37,838 nt of DNA from an archaeon (GCA_024281315.1 JAJSAE010000093.1:1-37838), one strand, 5' to 3'; positions 14,686-22,642 are shown, counted from the first letter of the stretch. Notes: a model not told the origin generated them from the letters alone. Program-made: numbers and translations.

Positions 14686-17610
14686 TTATGACGGCGTATA
14701 TGCCGCAGGCGGGGTTGCGATAGACCCAGCGGTGATGAACACCATGTAGCCCTCATACTGTTCGAGAGTGAAATCATTGGTCCAACCAAACGGCCCAGGA
14801 GTTGCTGTAATCCAGCCTTGACCCGTCGGGTCGTACCGAGAGATAGACTCCACGGTTCCAGAAGCAAGCCCCAATTGTGTCTCTATGTCCGAGGCGAGAG
14901 TGGAAGCGGTCGTCAGCGTGGAGAATATCGGCACACCGATCAGTGTTCCCTGATTATACAAGTTCACGGTCACAGCAGTGCTGAGAGGCGTTCCCTGAGG
15001 GGTGTAATATGCAGGCGGGGTTGCTATGGTGCCGGCTGTGATGAAGATCATATAGCCCTCTCCGTTCACCAGAGAGAAATCGTTAGTCCAGCCGAAGGGA
15101 CCAGGAGTTGCTGTAATCCAGCCTTGACCTGTCGGGTCATAGCGAGAAATGGACTCCACGGTTCCGGTAGCAAAGCCCAGCTGTGTTTCTATATCTGCTG
15201 CAAGAGTTGAAGCGGTCCAAGCAAGTGCAGTAATGTCTGTTGTAAAGGTCACCAGATTGTTCTGATTGTAGAGGGGCCACTGAACCGCGGTTGCGGCGGA
15301 GGCATCATAAGGTCCGGCTTCTGCGGCATCTCCACTCGCCGGTGCAACATCGTCCGTTGCATTAGCAAACCAGTAGTATGTGCCTGCAGCAGGGACCGTG
15401 AAGGCAAACGAGCCGTCAACGGTAGTATCAACGCCGGCCTGTACCCATGTCGCATTGCTGTCATTGGAATACCAGATAGTTACTGCGGCAGGTGTGCCTG
15501 TGTATGTGTAGGTTATCGTGACATCAAGGCCGCCGCTTCCTGTTGGTCCCGTTGCTGTTGCAGTGTATGCAACGGTGGTGAAGTTAAAGGTAATATCACC
15601 ACTAAGTGCGTTACCGGCTAGGTCAACAAAGCCGCCGCCGGTCAGGTCCACTGTATACAGAGTGTTACTGGTTAGAGCCGTATAGGTTGCATTATACCAC
15701 AGTCCATCAGCGCTCCAGCTCCATGTGGCACCGGGTAGGGTTGTGGTCACGGTAACCGCCGCGGCTGTATCCATCGTCTCGCTGAACTGGATGGAATATG
15801 TTCCGGCAGCGGTAGCCACATCAACAGCGCCATCTACGGGTGTCGTGCTTATCACTGTGGGTGCGGTTGTGTCAACTATTGTGGTTGCATCGTAAGCCGC
15901 AGGATCCGCTTCAACATTGCTAGCATTATCGGTGGCAACGCTGTAGAAGTAGTATGTGCCATCCGCAGGTGCGGTGAAGCTATAGCTCCAGGTTGTACCG
16001 CTGACATAGGTCATGGCAACAGAGTTGGTATAGGGAATGCTATCTACAGTGTCCCAATAAAGTGTAACACTGGCGACACCGCTGGTAGCATCGGTTGCGG
16101 TTGCGGTCACTGTGAATGTCAAAGCGGTCTCGTAAGCAGGCAGTGCATCCACACTTGAAGTGGGAAGACTCGTATCTATCGTTGTAGTTGCGTCATAAGC
16201 CGCCGGGTCCGCCTCAACATTGGTAGCGTTATCCGTGGCAATGGTGTAGAAGTAGTATGTGCTGCCGTCCGTACCGGTGAAACTGTAGGTCCAGCTCGTG
16301 CCCCCTGCATAAGTCATGGCAGCCGAGCTGGTATAGGGTATCGGTGTGGCGCTGGTTGACCAGTAGAGTGTGACGCCAGCCAAGCCGCTGCCCACATCGC
16401 TTGCCGTTGCTGAGACAGTAAATGTAGTGGACGATTCATAAGTGGGGAGTGCATCGGCACTCGAAACCGGCGCTGTTGCGTCTATCGTTGTAGTTGCGTC
16501 ATAGGCGGCAGGGTCAGCTTCGACATTACCGGCAACATCGGTTGCAACGGTGTAGAAGTAGTATGTCGTGCCATCGGTTCCAGTGAAATCATAGGTCCAA
16601 CTGCTACCTGTGACATTGTCGCCACTGACATAGGTCATTGCGACAGAGTTACCGTATGGTATGCTATCGACCGTATCCCAGTAGAGCGTAACACTCGCAA
16701 CACCGGTGGCGTTTCCGCTGGTGTTATCGTCGCTTGCTGTTGCGGTCACGGTAAATGTGGTTGATGTCTCATAGGTAGGAAGCGCATCGACACTTGAAGT
16801 CGGTGCAATCCTATCCGTTGCTGTTCCAACCACAAAATCAACGGAGCAGTCATTCGTATCCTGACCAACCGGACTCCTGTATATCTCCTGACCAAGGCCA
16901 GGCGCAACTGCGTCGCCCATTATCGTGTTGTCCGGGATGATGCTCTGTGTGCCGAACTCCACCCTGTCCACAATCTTTCCGGTGGTGGTGAAATTCAGTT
17001 TAACCTCATCGCCGCCGGTGTTAAAGTAGGTGGATGTAAGTTCCACATAGGCGAAATCACCGGCCGCTACCGTTCCGCTCAGAGCAACGACGGAGGACAC
17101 ATATTGGCTATCGTCTTTCTCGAGCTGATAGGTAGAGAGATCAACGGCGGCCGTGGTCGGGTTGTATATATAAAGATACTGGTTTGCGTTCCCGTCGTTG
17201 GGCTGCGTCACAATCCTATCTATCTTCAGCATATCTGGCTGTGTCGTATCAACAGTAAGATCACCTGTTATGTTGCTGCCGGATATGAATACATCGGTCT
17301 CAGCGGCAAAAGAGTCGCCAATCATGTATGTAATCACATCTCCATTCAGACCACCTTCTTTAATAGTGGTGGTATCTACATCGTCACCGCTAACATCGAT
17401 AACGAAGTTCCCAGAGGCGTCACTGGTATTCGAACCGTATTGAACGCCATCTATCCACGCAGTAACCACTGTGTTTGCTGTTGTTGTTCCTGTCCTCTCA
17501 AAAGGCTGTATAGGCACGGCACTCGTAAGAGGCGTAAAAAGCATCGTAAGCATCAACACTACGATTACTACGCTCGCTCCCATATTCATTTTCTTCTTCA
17601 TTTCGTTCAT
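14686..17610 (-). CDS. Secreted surface protein with lamin-tail-like domain, three tandem Ig-like copies and a duplicated C-terminal domain, 974 aa
   Basis: The first ATG of the frame (17628) lies within the SD itself (GGAGGAGGAG), so the start is taken at 17610 (MNEMKKKMNMGAS), followed by a hydrophobic signal segment ending near SAVP. Residues about 128-217 resemble a lamin-tail domain (QYLYIYNPTTAAVDLSTYQL). Three Ig-like copies of about 105 residues span about 267-580, each with a DALPxYExxxTFTV start and a YYFYxxATD...NVEADPAAYDAT end. An SbsA/Big_5-like domain (580-675; FSETMD), a TATGPT module (675-770), and two near-identical C-terminal domains (775-875 and 875-974) follow. There is no C-terminal membrane anchor. 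It is the first gene of the left surface block; 77 bases separate it from the next gene, without a clear promoter, so the two are probably co-transcribed. Confidence 0.9.
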   Translation of the reverse strand: MNEMKKKMNMGASVVIVVLMLTMLFTPLTSAVPIQPFERTGTTTANTVVTAWIDGVQYGSNTSDASGNFVIDVSGDDVDTTTIKEGGLNGDVITYMIGDSFAAETDVFISGSNITGDLTVDTTQPDMLKIDRIVTQPNDGNANQYLYIYNPTTAAVDLSTYQLEKDDSQYVSSVVALSGTVAAGDFAYVELTSTYFNTGGDEVKLNFTTTGKIVDRVEFGTQSIIPDNTIMGDAVAPGLGQEIYRSPVGQDTNDCSVDFVVGTATDRIAPTSSVDALPTYETSTTFTVTATASDDNTSGNATGVASVTLYWDTVDSIPYGNSVAMTYVSGDNVTGSSWTYDFTGTDGTTYYFYTVATDVAGNVEADPAAYDATTTIDATAPVSSADALPTYESSTTFTVSATASDVGSGLAGVTLYWSTSATPIPYTSSAAMTYAGGTSWTYSFTGTDGSTYYFYTIATDNATNVEADPAAYDATTTIDTSLPTSSVDALPAYETALTFTVTATATDATSGVASVTLYWDTVDSIPYTNSVAMTYVSGTTWSYSFTAPADGTYYFYSVATDNASNVEADPAAYDATTIVDTTAPTVISTTPVDGAVDVATAAGTYSIQFSETMDTAAAVTVTTTLPGATWSWSADGLWYNATYTALTSNTLYTVDLTGGGFVDLAGNALSGDITFNFTTVAYTATATGPTGSGGLDVTITYTYTGTPAAVTIWYSNDSNATWVQAGVDTTVDGSFAFTVPAAGTYYWFANATDDVAPASGDAAEAGPYDASAATAVQWPLYNQNNLVTFTTDITALAWTASTLAADIETQLGFATGTVESISRYDPTGQGWITATPGPFGWTNDFSLVNGEGYMIFITAGTIATPPAYYTPQGTPLSTAVTVNLYNQGTLIGVPIFSTLTTASTLASDIETQLGLASGTVESISRYDPTGQGWITATPGPFGWTNDFTLEQYEGYMVFITAGSIATPPAAYTPS
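14690..15260 (-). repeat. Direct duplication encoding the two C-terminal domains of the 974-aa surface protein
   Basis: The stretches around 14760-14870 and 15080-15190 are nearly identical in DNA. Both encode a run starting TVESISRYDPTGQGW and ending FGWTNDF, flanked by ADIETQLG before and GEGYM/YEGYM with IFITAG/VFITAG after. The high DNA identity, compared with the diverged Ig copies upstream, points to a recent duplication or gene conversion. Confidence 0.85.
15870..16810 (-). repeat. Three tandem Ig-like domain repeats in the 974-aa surface protein
   Basis: Three copies of about 300-330 bases start near 16810, 16480 and 16170 on the minus strand. Each encodes SSxDALPxYExxxTFTV, then SVTLYW or GVTLYW, then YYFYxxATD and EADPAAYDATT. 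The first copy has a longer internal loop (DDNTSGNATGV). Confidence 0.85.
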
Positions 17611-17625
17611 ATTATTCTCCTCCTC

Positions 17626-17640
17626 CATGTTTTAAACATG
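17626..17640. repeat. Short palindrome just upstream of the SD of the 974-aa surface gene
   Basis: CATGTTTTAAACATG is a seven-base perfect inverted repeat around one central base. It sits in the predicted leader, directly before the GGAGGAGGAG SD on the minus strand, and could form a small hairpin near the ribosome-binding site. Confidence 0.5.
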
Positions 17641-17656
17641 CAGTTCCTCAGGAAAT

Positions 17657-17724
17657 CCTTTGCACTCCTCTTTGTAAAAGCGTGCATGACGCGGATATAT
17701 TTAAGGTTTTTCTTTGTGCAAAGG
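17657..17724. promoter_or_regulatory. Nine-base inverted repeats flanking the TATA box of the surface-gene promoter
   Basis: CCTTTGCAC at 17657-17665 and GTGCAAAGG at 17716-17724 are exact reverse complements separated by 50 bases. The TATA box at 17691-17706 lies between them. The right arm is also part of a local inverted repeat (CTTTG-TG-CAAAG, 17712-17723). The layout fits a pair of operator half-sites, but this is inferred from position only. Confidence 0.4.
17691..17706 (-). promoter_or_regulatory. Proximal TATA-type promoter of the 974-aa surface gene
   Basis: The minus strand reads CCTTAAATATATCCGC. A start about 25 bases downstream, near 17675, would give a leader of about 65 bases carrying the palindrome at 17626-17640 and the SD. 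Confidence 0.6.
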
Positions 17725-17751
17725 CGTCCATGATTTCCGATATTTCATTTG

Positions 17752-17765
17752 GGTATATATACTCA
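17752..17765 (-). promoter_or_regulatory. Possible distal TATA box for the surface gene block
   Basis: The minus strand reads GAGTATATATACCC, about 60 bases upstream of the proximal TATA box, in the gap after prs. It may be an alternative promoter. The gap 17611-17790 contains this element, the proximal promoter and the inverted repeats, and no convincing gene. Confidence 0.35.
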
Positions 17766-17790
17766 TTGGTGCAAGTCTCGAACATAAAGC

Positions 17791-18660
17791 CTATTCGCTG
17801 ACATCGGAAAGAAATGCGGTTAAGTCCCTGGAGATAGCCGGAGCCACGGAAATGGCCGACCTCTTGCTCTCCAGAGTGTCGCACGAGTAAACGGCATTGC
17901 AAACTCTGAGCCTCTCCATTGCGTTAGCGGAAAAGAGGCCGTGCGTGCACACAGCGATGACACTTGCCGCACCCTGAGACTTCAACTGCTCCGCCGCCGT
18001 GGCAATGGTTCCTCCGGTGGAGATTATGTCGTCCACTATGGCAACCTTCATACCGCTCACATCCAGGTTTTTAGGAGCAATCCGCACATTCGAGCCGTCG
18101 ATTCTGATCTTCTCCAGATGGTCCCACTGGCAGCCCACGACTTCCGCGGCAGTCTTTGCTCTCTCCACCGCTCCTTTATCCGGGGCAATCACCATCTCTA
18201 TCCCCTCCCGTTTGAGGAAGTTACCTATCTCATACATGCTGGACACATGAATAACAGGAACGCTGAAGTAGTCTATAAGCAGCTTGGAGTGCACATCCAC
18301 CAGAACAACGGCATCGCTCTGCATCTCTATCATTCTGGCCACCGCCCTTGCGCTCACAGCCTCCCCCTTCTGGAAGGGCCTATCCTGTCGCGCATACCCG
18401 TAATACGGCACCACGGTTATAATCCGGCGAACACCCATCTCCCTCAATGCATCCTGAATGAGAAGGAGTTCAACGAGTTTTTCATCGGGATGTGTGGTCT
18501 GTACGAGAACAACATCCTCGCCCTTCAGGTCATCCAGAATGCGGACATACGCATCCCCGTCGGGAAACCGTCTTATCTCTATCTGCGCGAGTTTTATCCC
18601 CATCTCCGCAGCCAGTGCGGCCGATAGGGCCTTTGATGCCGAGCCTCCTACTATAAACAT
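17791..18660 (-). CDS. prs: Ribose-phosphate pyrophosphokinase (PRPP synthetase), archaeal type
   Basis: The enzyme makes phosphoribosyl pyrophosphate from ribose 5-phosphate and ATP, the precursor of nucleotides, histidine and tryptophan, in the cytosol. The 289 residues match the usual archaeal length of about 285. RRFPDGDAYVRI near residue 30 and the PYYGYARQDRPFQKGEAVSA region at about 85-105 are the catalytic and ATP-binding loop. VDVHS near 140 and the PRPP-binding loop VAIVDDIISTGGTIA near 205-219 are intact. The start ATG at 18660 has an SD (AAGGTG) five bases upstream and a TATA box about 37 bases upstream. It diverges from herA. Confidence 0.97.
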   Translation of the reverse strand: MFIVGGSASKALSAALAAEMGIKLAQIEIRRFPDGDAYVRILDDLKGEDVVLVQTTHPDEKLVELLLIQDALREMGVRRIITVVPYYGYARQDRPFQKGEAVSARAVARMIEMQSDAVVLVDVHSKLLIDYFSVPVIHVSSMYEIGNFLKREGIEMVIAPDKGAVERAKTAAEVVGCQWDHLEKIRIDGSNVRIAPKNLDVSGMKVAIVDDIISTGGTIATAAEQLKSQGAASVIAVCTHGLFSANAMERLRVCNAVYSCDTLESKRSAISVAPAISRDLTAFLSDVSE

Positions 18661-18690
18661 AAGAACACCTTGGCGCCCATATATGAAATA

Positions 18691-18701
18691 TACATATATA
18701 G
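18691..18701 (-). promoter_or_regulatory. TATA box of prs in the divergent prs-herA gap
   Basis: The minus strand reads CTATATATGTA, centred about 37 bases from the prs ATG, giving a leader of about 12 bases that contains the AAGGTG SD. The surrounding AT-rich block (18679-18707) could also serve the plus-strand herA gene. Confidence 0.5.
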
Positions 18702-18748
18702 TTTATTGAAGGAGAGAGGGACCGACCGTAAACGGAAGTCTTTTATCT

Positions 18749-20308
18749 GTGAAAGTCTATGCCCTCCGTGATGGGATGCATATGATGGAAAGCGCCGAAG
18801 AAGAAATCAGTATGGAAAATAAGGCCGGAGAAGATGAGAGCCAGCACGCCGATGCAGTGGGTATAATCTTCGGGAATGTGGGCAGTAACGAGTTCAGATT
18901 TCTGGTGTCCGGCCATGTGGAAAAGACGGATTATGTGAAGGTTCAGCACGACGACTGCGGATGGGTCCTCGGCCAGGTGATGAACATCGAGCGAAAAACA
19001 GACCTTTCCATGGAGAGGGCCAGCCTTCTTCTGGAAGGAGGAAACATAAAAATAGACGAGAAAATTCCCGCCCTCGTAAGGGTGGTGGGATACAGGGACG
19101 ACAGAAGCATTTTACAGGTGCCGAGAACCCCGTTCAGAGCAGGGGCACCGGTTTTCAAGGCGGACGACGGGCTTATAAAAAACATAATCGGTCTGAAGGA
19201 CTACACGGAAACCGGCGCATACATCGGCCTGCTGAAGGGGCATGACATAAGGGTTGAGATAGACATAAACTCCATGGTGCAGAAGCATCTGAGTGTTCTG
19301 GCCAAGACCGGCGCGGGAAAGAGCTATGTTACAGGCGTCCTCATCGAGGAGCTCATGAAGCACAAAGCAACGGTGGTCATCATAGACCCCCACGGAGAAT
19401 ACAGCTCCATGAAGCATGAAGGGAAAGCGGATGACAACCCGCACAGGGATTTCGAGGTTACACCAAGAGATTATGCGGACAGAATAAAAGAGTTCGCCAC
19501 CGACCTGACGATAAATCCGGATGCAAATCCGCTGAAATTCACCCTTAAAAACATGAATGCAAGAGAGCTTCTGGAGCTCACCCGTATAAAAAGCGACAGG
19601 AAGGCAAATAATTCCCTTAAAAAAGCGATGGAAATGCTGCTCACGGCCAATCCCAACTTCGGCATAGCCGATATAATCCGGGTTCTGGAGGCGGATGAAG
19701 AGAACAACAACGCCGCACTCGTTGCAGAGTTGGAATACCTGAACGACAGCGGAATATTCGCCGAGAGAGGGACAAAAATAACCGAGATCGTCGAGGAGGG
19801 GAAGACATCCATAATAAACCTCAAGGGCACACCACCGGAGATCCAGGAACTCATTGTCAACAGGATTTCCACGGCATTCTTCGAGCTGAGAAAAGCAGGC
19901 AAAATACCGCCACTAATGATGATTGTTGAGGAGGCGCACAACTACTGCCCGCAGCAGGGACAGGTGGCCACATCCAGAATAATGAAGACAATCGCCGGAG
20001 AGGGGAGAAAGTTCGGCCTCGGTCTGGGAATAATCACACAGCGGCCCGCAAAGGTGGACAAGAATGTTTTGAGCCAGTGCAACACCCAGATAATTCTCAA
20101 GGTTACCAATCCCATAGACCTGAAGGCCATTACATCATCGGTTGAAGGGCTTACCGGGAACATGGAAGATGAGATTCAGACGCTCCCCATAGGCACCGCT
20201 CTGGTCATGGGCGGAAACATATCCATGCCGCTGTTCGTGGAGGTCAGGCCAAGGGAAACAAAGCACGGCGGAGAATCTGTGGAGATAATTCCCACCACGA
20301 GAGTTTAA
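18749..20308 (+). CDS. herA: HerA-family ATPase (DNA double-strand translocase/helicase)
   Basis: HerA is a hexameric FtsK/HerA-superfamily motor that acts with the NurA nuclease in DNA end resection. Here the N-terminal HAS-barrel-like region spans about residues 35-140. Walker A is AKTGAGKS near 186-193, with DPHGEY after it, and Walker B is MMIVEEAHNY near 390. GRKFGLGLGIITQRP and NTQIILKVTNP follow, including the arginine expected near the end of the core, and the C terminus has the typical LPIGTALVMGG...PLFVEVRPRE. The start is uncertain: GTG at 18749 is the first possible codon, but ATGs at 18776, 18785 or 18812 would give an equally complete domain and none has a good SD. No nurA lies in the window. 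It is followed after 16 bases by the DUF357 gene. Confidence 0.92.
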   Translation: MKVYALRDGMHMMESAEEEISMENKAGEDESQHADAVGIIFGNVGSNEFRFLVSGHVEKTDYVKVQHDDCGWVLGQVMNIERKTDLSMERASLLLEGGNIKIDEKIPALVRVVGYRDDRSILQVPRTPFRAGAPVFKADDGLIKNIIGLKDYTETGAYIGLLKGHDIRVEIDINSMVQKHLSVLAKTGAGKSYVTGVLIEELMKHKATVVIIDPHGEYSSMKHEGKADDNPHRDFEVTPRDYADRIKEFATDLTINPDANPLKFTLKNMNARELLELTRIKSDRKANNSLKKAMEMLLTANPNFGIADIIRVLEADEENNNAALVAELEYLNDSGIFAERGTKITEIVEEGKTSIINLKGTPPEIQELIVNRISTAFFELRKAGKIPPLMMIVEEAHNYCPQQGQVATSRIMKTIAGEGRKFGLGLGIITQRPAKVDKNVLSQCNTQIILKVTNPIDLKAITSSVEGLTGNMEDEIQTLPIGTALVMGGNISMPLFVEVRPRETKHGGESVEIIPTTRV

Positions 20309-20324
20309 ACGGAGCGAGGAGAGT

Positions 20325-20636
20325 ATGACAGGGGAAAATAAGGTAAAGGACCGAATCACGCAGGAGAAAATAGAGAGGTATCTATCAATTACGAAAGAGG
20401 CATTGGAAAAACTGAAAATCACGGCACCCGAACGCTCCTTTAACAGAAAAATGGCCGATGATTTCCTGAATATGGCCACCTCATATTACAGCGACGCAGC
20501 GCACTTCTACGAGACAGGGGATTATATCAACGCCTTCGCATCGGTAAACTACGCACACGGCTGGCTGGACTGCGGGGCAAGGATAGGGCTGTTTGATGTG
20601 GGAGAGGATGACAGACTGTTCACGCTCTACGAGTAA
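20325..20636 (+). CDS. DUF357 family protein, 103 aa
   Basis: This small helical protein matches the archaeal DUF357 pattern: KIERYLSITKEALEKL near the start, then MATSYYSDAAHFYETGDYINAF and NYAHGWLDCGARIGLFDVG toward the end. Length is normal for the family. The ATG has a strong SD (GAGCGAGGAGAG) and lies 16 bases after herA, so the two are probably one transcript. The biochemical function of the family is not known. The last ten bases overlap the end of the convergent mut7C gene. Confidence 0.9.
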   Translation: MTGENKVKDRITQEKIERYLSITKEALEKLKITAPERSFNRKMADDFLNMATSYYSDAAHFYETGDYINAFASVNYAHGWLDCGARIGLFDVGEDDRLFTLYE

Positions 20637-21124
20637 TTTCTCTCGTCCACCGAAATTCCCCATTTCCTCAGCCGCTCGATGATTTTCGGCCAGTGGCTTC
20701 CTTTCCAGTAGTACCTGCCGCACGAAGGACAGTGCCAGAATTTCACGGAATTTTTAAGGCTTCCTTCCGGCACCATCCCGCTCATCTCCGCTTCCTCTTT
20801 TGAAATACCCTCAAGGACAGACCCGCAGTGGGGGCATCTGGTAAAAAGACAGGCCGCATCTATCTCCACATAATCCAGCAGTTGAAATATTTGATTGTCA
20901 AGTGAGTCCGAATCCAGCAAAATAACCCGGAGGTCCGCGCGCAATGCCCTCCCTGCGAGCAGTTTATCCCGCGTGAGGAGCATTCGCCCTCCTTCCTTCT
21001 TCAATATATTCAGAATGCCGTCGTCCGCCATACTGTTATCTGATAGAAGAACATCATATCCCATTATTCTCAGCCATCTTGCAAGGCTTCCGAGCATAGC
21101 ATCCGCAAAGAACGAAGGCCGCAT
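20627..21124 (-). CDS. Mut7-C family RNase-like protein (PIN-like fold plus zinc ribbon)
   Basis: The 165 residues fit Mut7-C (formerly DUF82), a PIN-like putative ribonuclease domain fused to a zinc ribbon. FFADAMLGSLARWLRIMGYDV at the N terminus holds the first acidic residue of the PIN-like core, and LLTRDKLLAGRA near 55-65 and VILLDSDSLDNQ near 70-80 hold later ones. Two CxxC pairs follow, RCPHCG near 95 and HCPSCGRYYWKGSHW near 130-145, completing the zinc ribbon. The ATG at 21124 lies four bases after the arfC stop and uses an SD (AAGGAGAG) inside the end of arfC, so the two form an operon. The substrate is unknown. Confidence 0.92.
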   Translation of the reverse strand: MRPSFFADAMLGSLARWLRIMGYDVLLSDNSMADDGILNILKKEGGRMLLTRDKLLAGRALRADLRVILLDSDSLDNQIFQLLDYVEIDAACLFTRCPHCGSVLEGISKEEAEMSGMVPEGSLKNSVKFWHCPSCGRYYWKGSHWPKIIERLRKWGISVDERNYS

Positions 21125-21128
21125 GTCT

Positions 21129-21782
21129 TCAATCTCTCCTTACGGGCCTGTATCTGTGCAGCACACCATTGCCCAGCCTCTCTACAGATACCAGTTCAAG
21201 GCGGACGGCATCTTCCCCGGAAAAAGAGGAAAAACCAGCGGTAATTGTGGGCCCATCTCCTCCCAAAAGTATGCTGCCGTAGTAGATATCCAGTTCGTCA
21301 AACAGACCTTCCTTCACAAATGAGCCGATTACCGTGCTTCCTCCTTCCACCATGAGCCTTCTAAGACCTCTCTCATGCAGTTTTATCAGGAGGCGAGAAA
21401 TATCCACACGATTTCTGCCGCATCTTATATTCTCTGCATTCTCAAATTCGGTAGTGCATTCCTCGGCCGTAACGATCAGCGTGGGTGCCGCTCCGTTGAG
21501 AACCTGCGCGTCAATCGGCGTTCTTCCGTGAGAATCAAGGACCACTCGGACGGGGTGTCTGGCATCTCCATCTATGTACTTCTCCTTGACCGTTAGTTTC
21601 GGGTCGTCCTTCAGAACCGTGCCTATCCCGACAAGAACGGCATCCACCCTGTTCCTGAGCCTGTGGACTCTGGCAATATCCTCTTCCGAAGAGATACGGA
21701 GCTGTTTTCCGTCTGCCAGTGCAAGCCTCCCGTCCGCAGAGGCGGCACAGTTTATTATTATCTCGGGCCTGTTCCCTGCCAT
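21129..21782 (-). CDS. arfC: 2,5-diamino-6-ribosylamino-4(3H)-pyrimidinone 5'-phosphate reductase (riboflavin pathway)
   Basis: This is the archaeal/fungal-type reductase (RIB7/ArfC, RibD C-terminal fold) that reduces the ribosyl side chain to ribityl with NAD(P)H on the way to riboflavin and the deazaflavin precursors. The 217 residues match the stand-alone archaeal form, without a deaminase domain. Diagnostic stretches are INCAASADGRLAL at the N terminus, RNRVDAVLVGIGTVLKDDPKLTV near 42-64, HPVRVVLDSHGRTP near 75-90, and RRLMVEGGSTVIGSF near 140-155, which forms part of the nucleotide-binding site. A TATA box lies 24 bases upstream of the ATG and there is no well-spaced SD, so the transcript is probably leaderless. 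Confidence 0.93.
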   Translation of the reverse strand: MAGNRPEIIINCAASADGRLALADGKQLRISSEEDIARVHRLRNRVDAVLVGIGTVLKDDPKLTVKEKYIDGDARHPVRVVLDSHGRTPIDAQVLNGAAPTLIVTAEECTTEFENAENIRCGRNRVDISRLLIKLHERGLRRLMVEGGSTVIGSFVKEGLFDELDIYYGSILLGGDGPTITAGFSSFSGEDAVRLELVSVERLGNGVLHRYRPVRRD

Positions 21783-21798
21783 GAAAGGAGATGGCGTT

Positions 21799-21813
21799 CC
21801 TTATTAAAAAAGG
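21799..21813 (-). promoter_or_regulatory. TATA-type promoter of arfC-mut7C
   Basis: The minus strand reads CCTTTTTTAATAAGG, centred 24 bases upstream of the arfC ATG. At this distance transcription would begin at or next to the start codon. Confidence 0.65.
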
Positions 21814-21835
21814 TATGGTGAAAATCAGACGGTAA

Positions 21836-21847
21836 CACTTTTAAACC
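21836..21847 (+). promoter_or_regulatory. TATA-type promoter of the PAC2 gene
   Basis: The plus strand reads CACTTTTAAACC, centred about 25 bases upstream of the ATG at 21867, again predicting a leaderless transcript. No SD is visible before this ATG. Confidence 0.6.
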
Positions 21848-21866
21848 ACCTCTCCATTTACTGCTC

Positions 21867-22640
21867 ATGGCCCCTGATTCACCGGATGTTCAGATATACG
21901 AACTCAAAAGAATGGACCTGAAGGGAGCGACCGTAATAGACGGCTTCCCCAGCGTCGGCCTCGTCAGTTCCATAGCGGCGAACTACATCATAAACGCCCT
22001 GAAACTGGAACAGGTTGCCATAATGGACTCTCCCTACTTCCCCACCGTATCGCTGATAAGGGATTCCCGACCATACAATCCCGTGAGAATCTATGCGAGT
22101 CAGAAGAAAGGGCCGAGCAACGAGCAGATTGTCGTATTCATATCCGAATTTCAGCCGCCTCCTAATCTCATCAAACCGATTGCCAGCGCAATTCTCGACT
22201 GGAGTCAGGACCAGAGGTGCTCTCTCCTCGTATCACCCGAAGGACTGGTTCTCGATATTGAAGACGAGGAGCAGGAAGAAGCGGAGGAGGTCTACGGAAT
22301 CGCGAGCACCGACCGCAGCAGAGGTATTCTCGATGATGCCGGCATAAGCGGCTTCGAAGAAGGAGTGATTACCGGAGTTGCCGGTGTTCTCCTGAATGAA
22401 GGGAAGAGACGGGACTTCGATGTCATAACGCTTCTGGCCGAGGCCCACCCAGACTACCCGGACGCAAGGGCGGCCGGAAACATCATAAAACTTCTTGACA
22501 AAATGTTCCTTCACATAGACATAAACGCCCAGCCACTCTTTGCAGAGGCGGAGAAAATAGAGAACGAGATAAAGAGCATTAACAAGGCAGCGTCACCGCA
22601 GGATAGAAAAAGCAGCCCCAACAGCTCCATGTACATCTGA
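21867..22640 (+). CDS. PAC2 family protein (proteasome-assembly-chaperone-like)
   Basis: The 257 residues match the archaeal PAC2/COG2047-type family, related to eukaryotic proteasome assembly chaperone 2. Conserved features are VIDGFPSVGLVSSIAANYII near 20-40, the VAIMDSPYFPTVSLI stretch near 50-64, and the GVITGVAGVLLNEGKRRDFDVITLLAEAHPDYPDARAA region near 170-210. An acidic insertion (DIEDEEQEEAEE) lies near 130-142. Family members have been linked to the archaeal proteasome, but activity is not established for this one. It ends two bases from the stop of convergent rtcA. Confidence 0.9.
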   Translation: MAPDSPDVQIYELKRMDLKGATVIDGFPSVGLVSSIAANYIINALKLEQVAIMDSPYFPTVSLIRDSRPYNPVRIYASQKKGPSNEQIVVFISEFQPPPNLIKPIASAILDWSQDQRCSLLVSPEGLVLDIEDEEQEEAEEVYGIASTDRSRGILDDAGISGFEEGVITGVAGVLLNEGKRRDFDVITLLAEAHPDYPDARAAGNIIKLLDKMFLHIDINAQPLFAEAEKIENEIKSINKAASPQDRKSSPNSSMYI

Positions 22641-22642
22641 TA

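Noticed and set aside
17648-17902. An 84-codon minus-strand frame between prs and the 974-aa surface gene
   Set aside because: It overlaps the end of prs in another frame and runs through both TATA boxes and the inverted repeats; no SD supports it.
17941-18627. A 228-codon plus-strand open frame
   Set aside because: It is antisense to prs, whose frame carries the full PRPP synthetase motif set.
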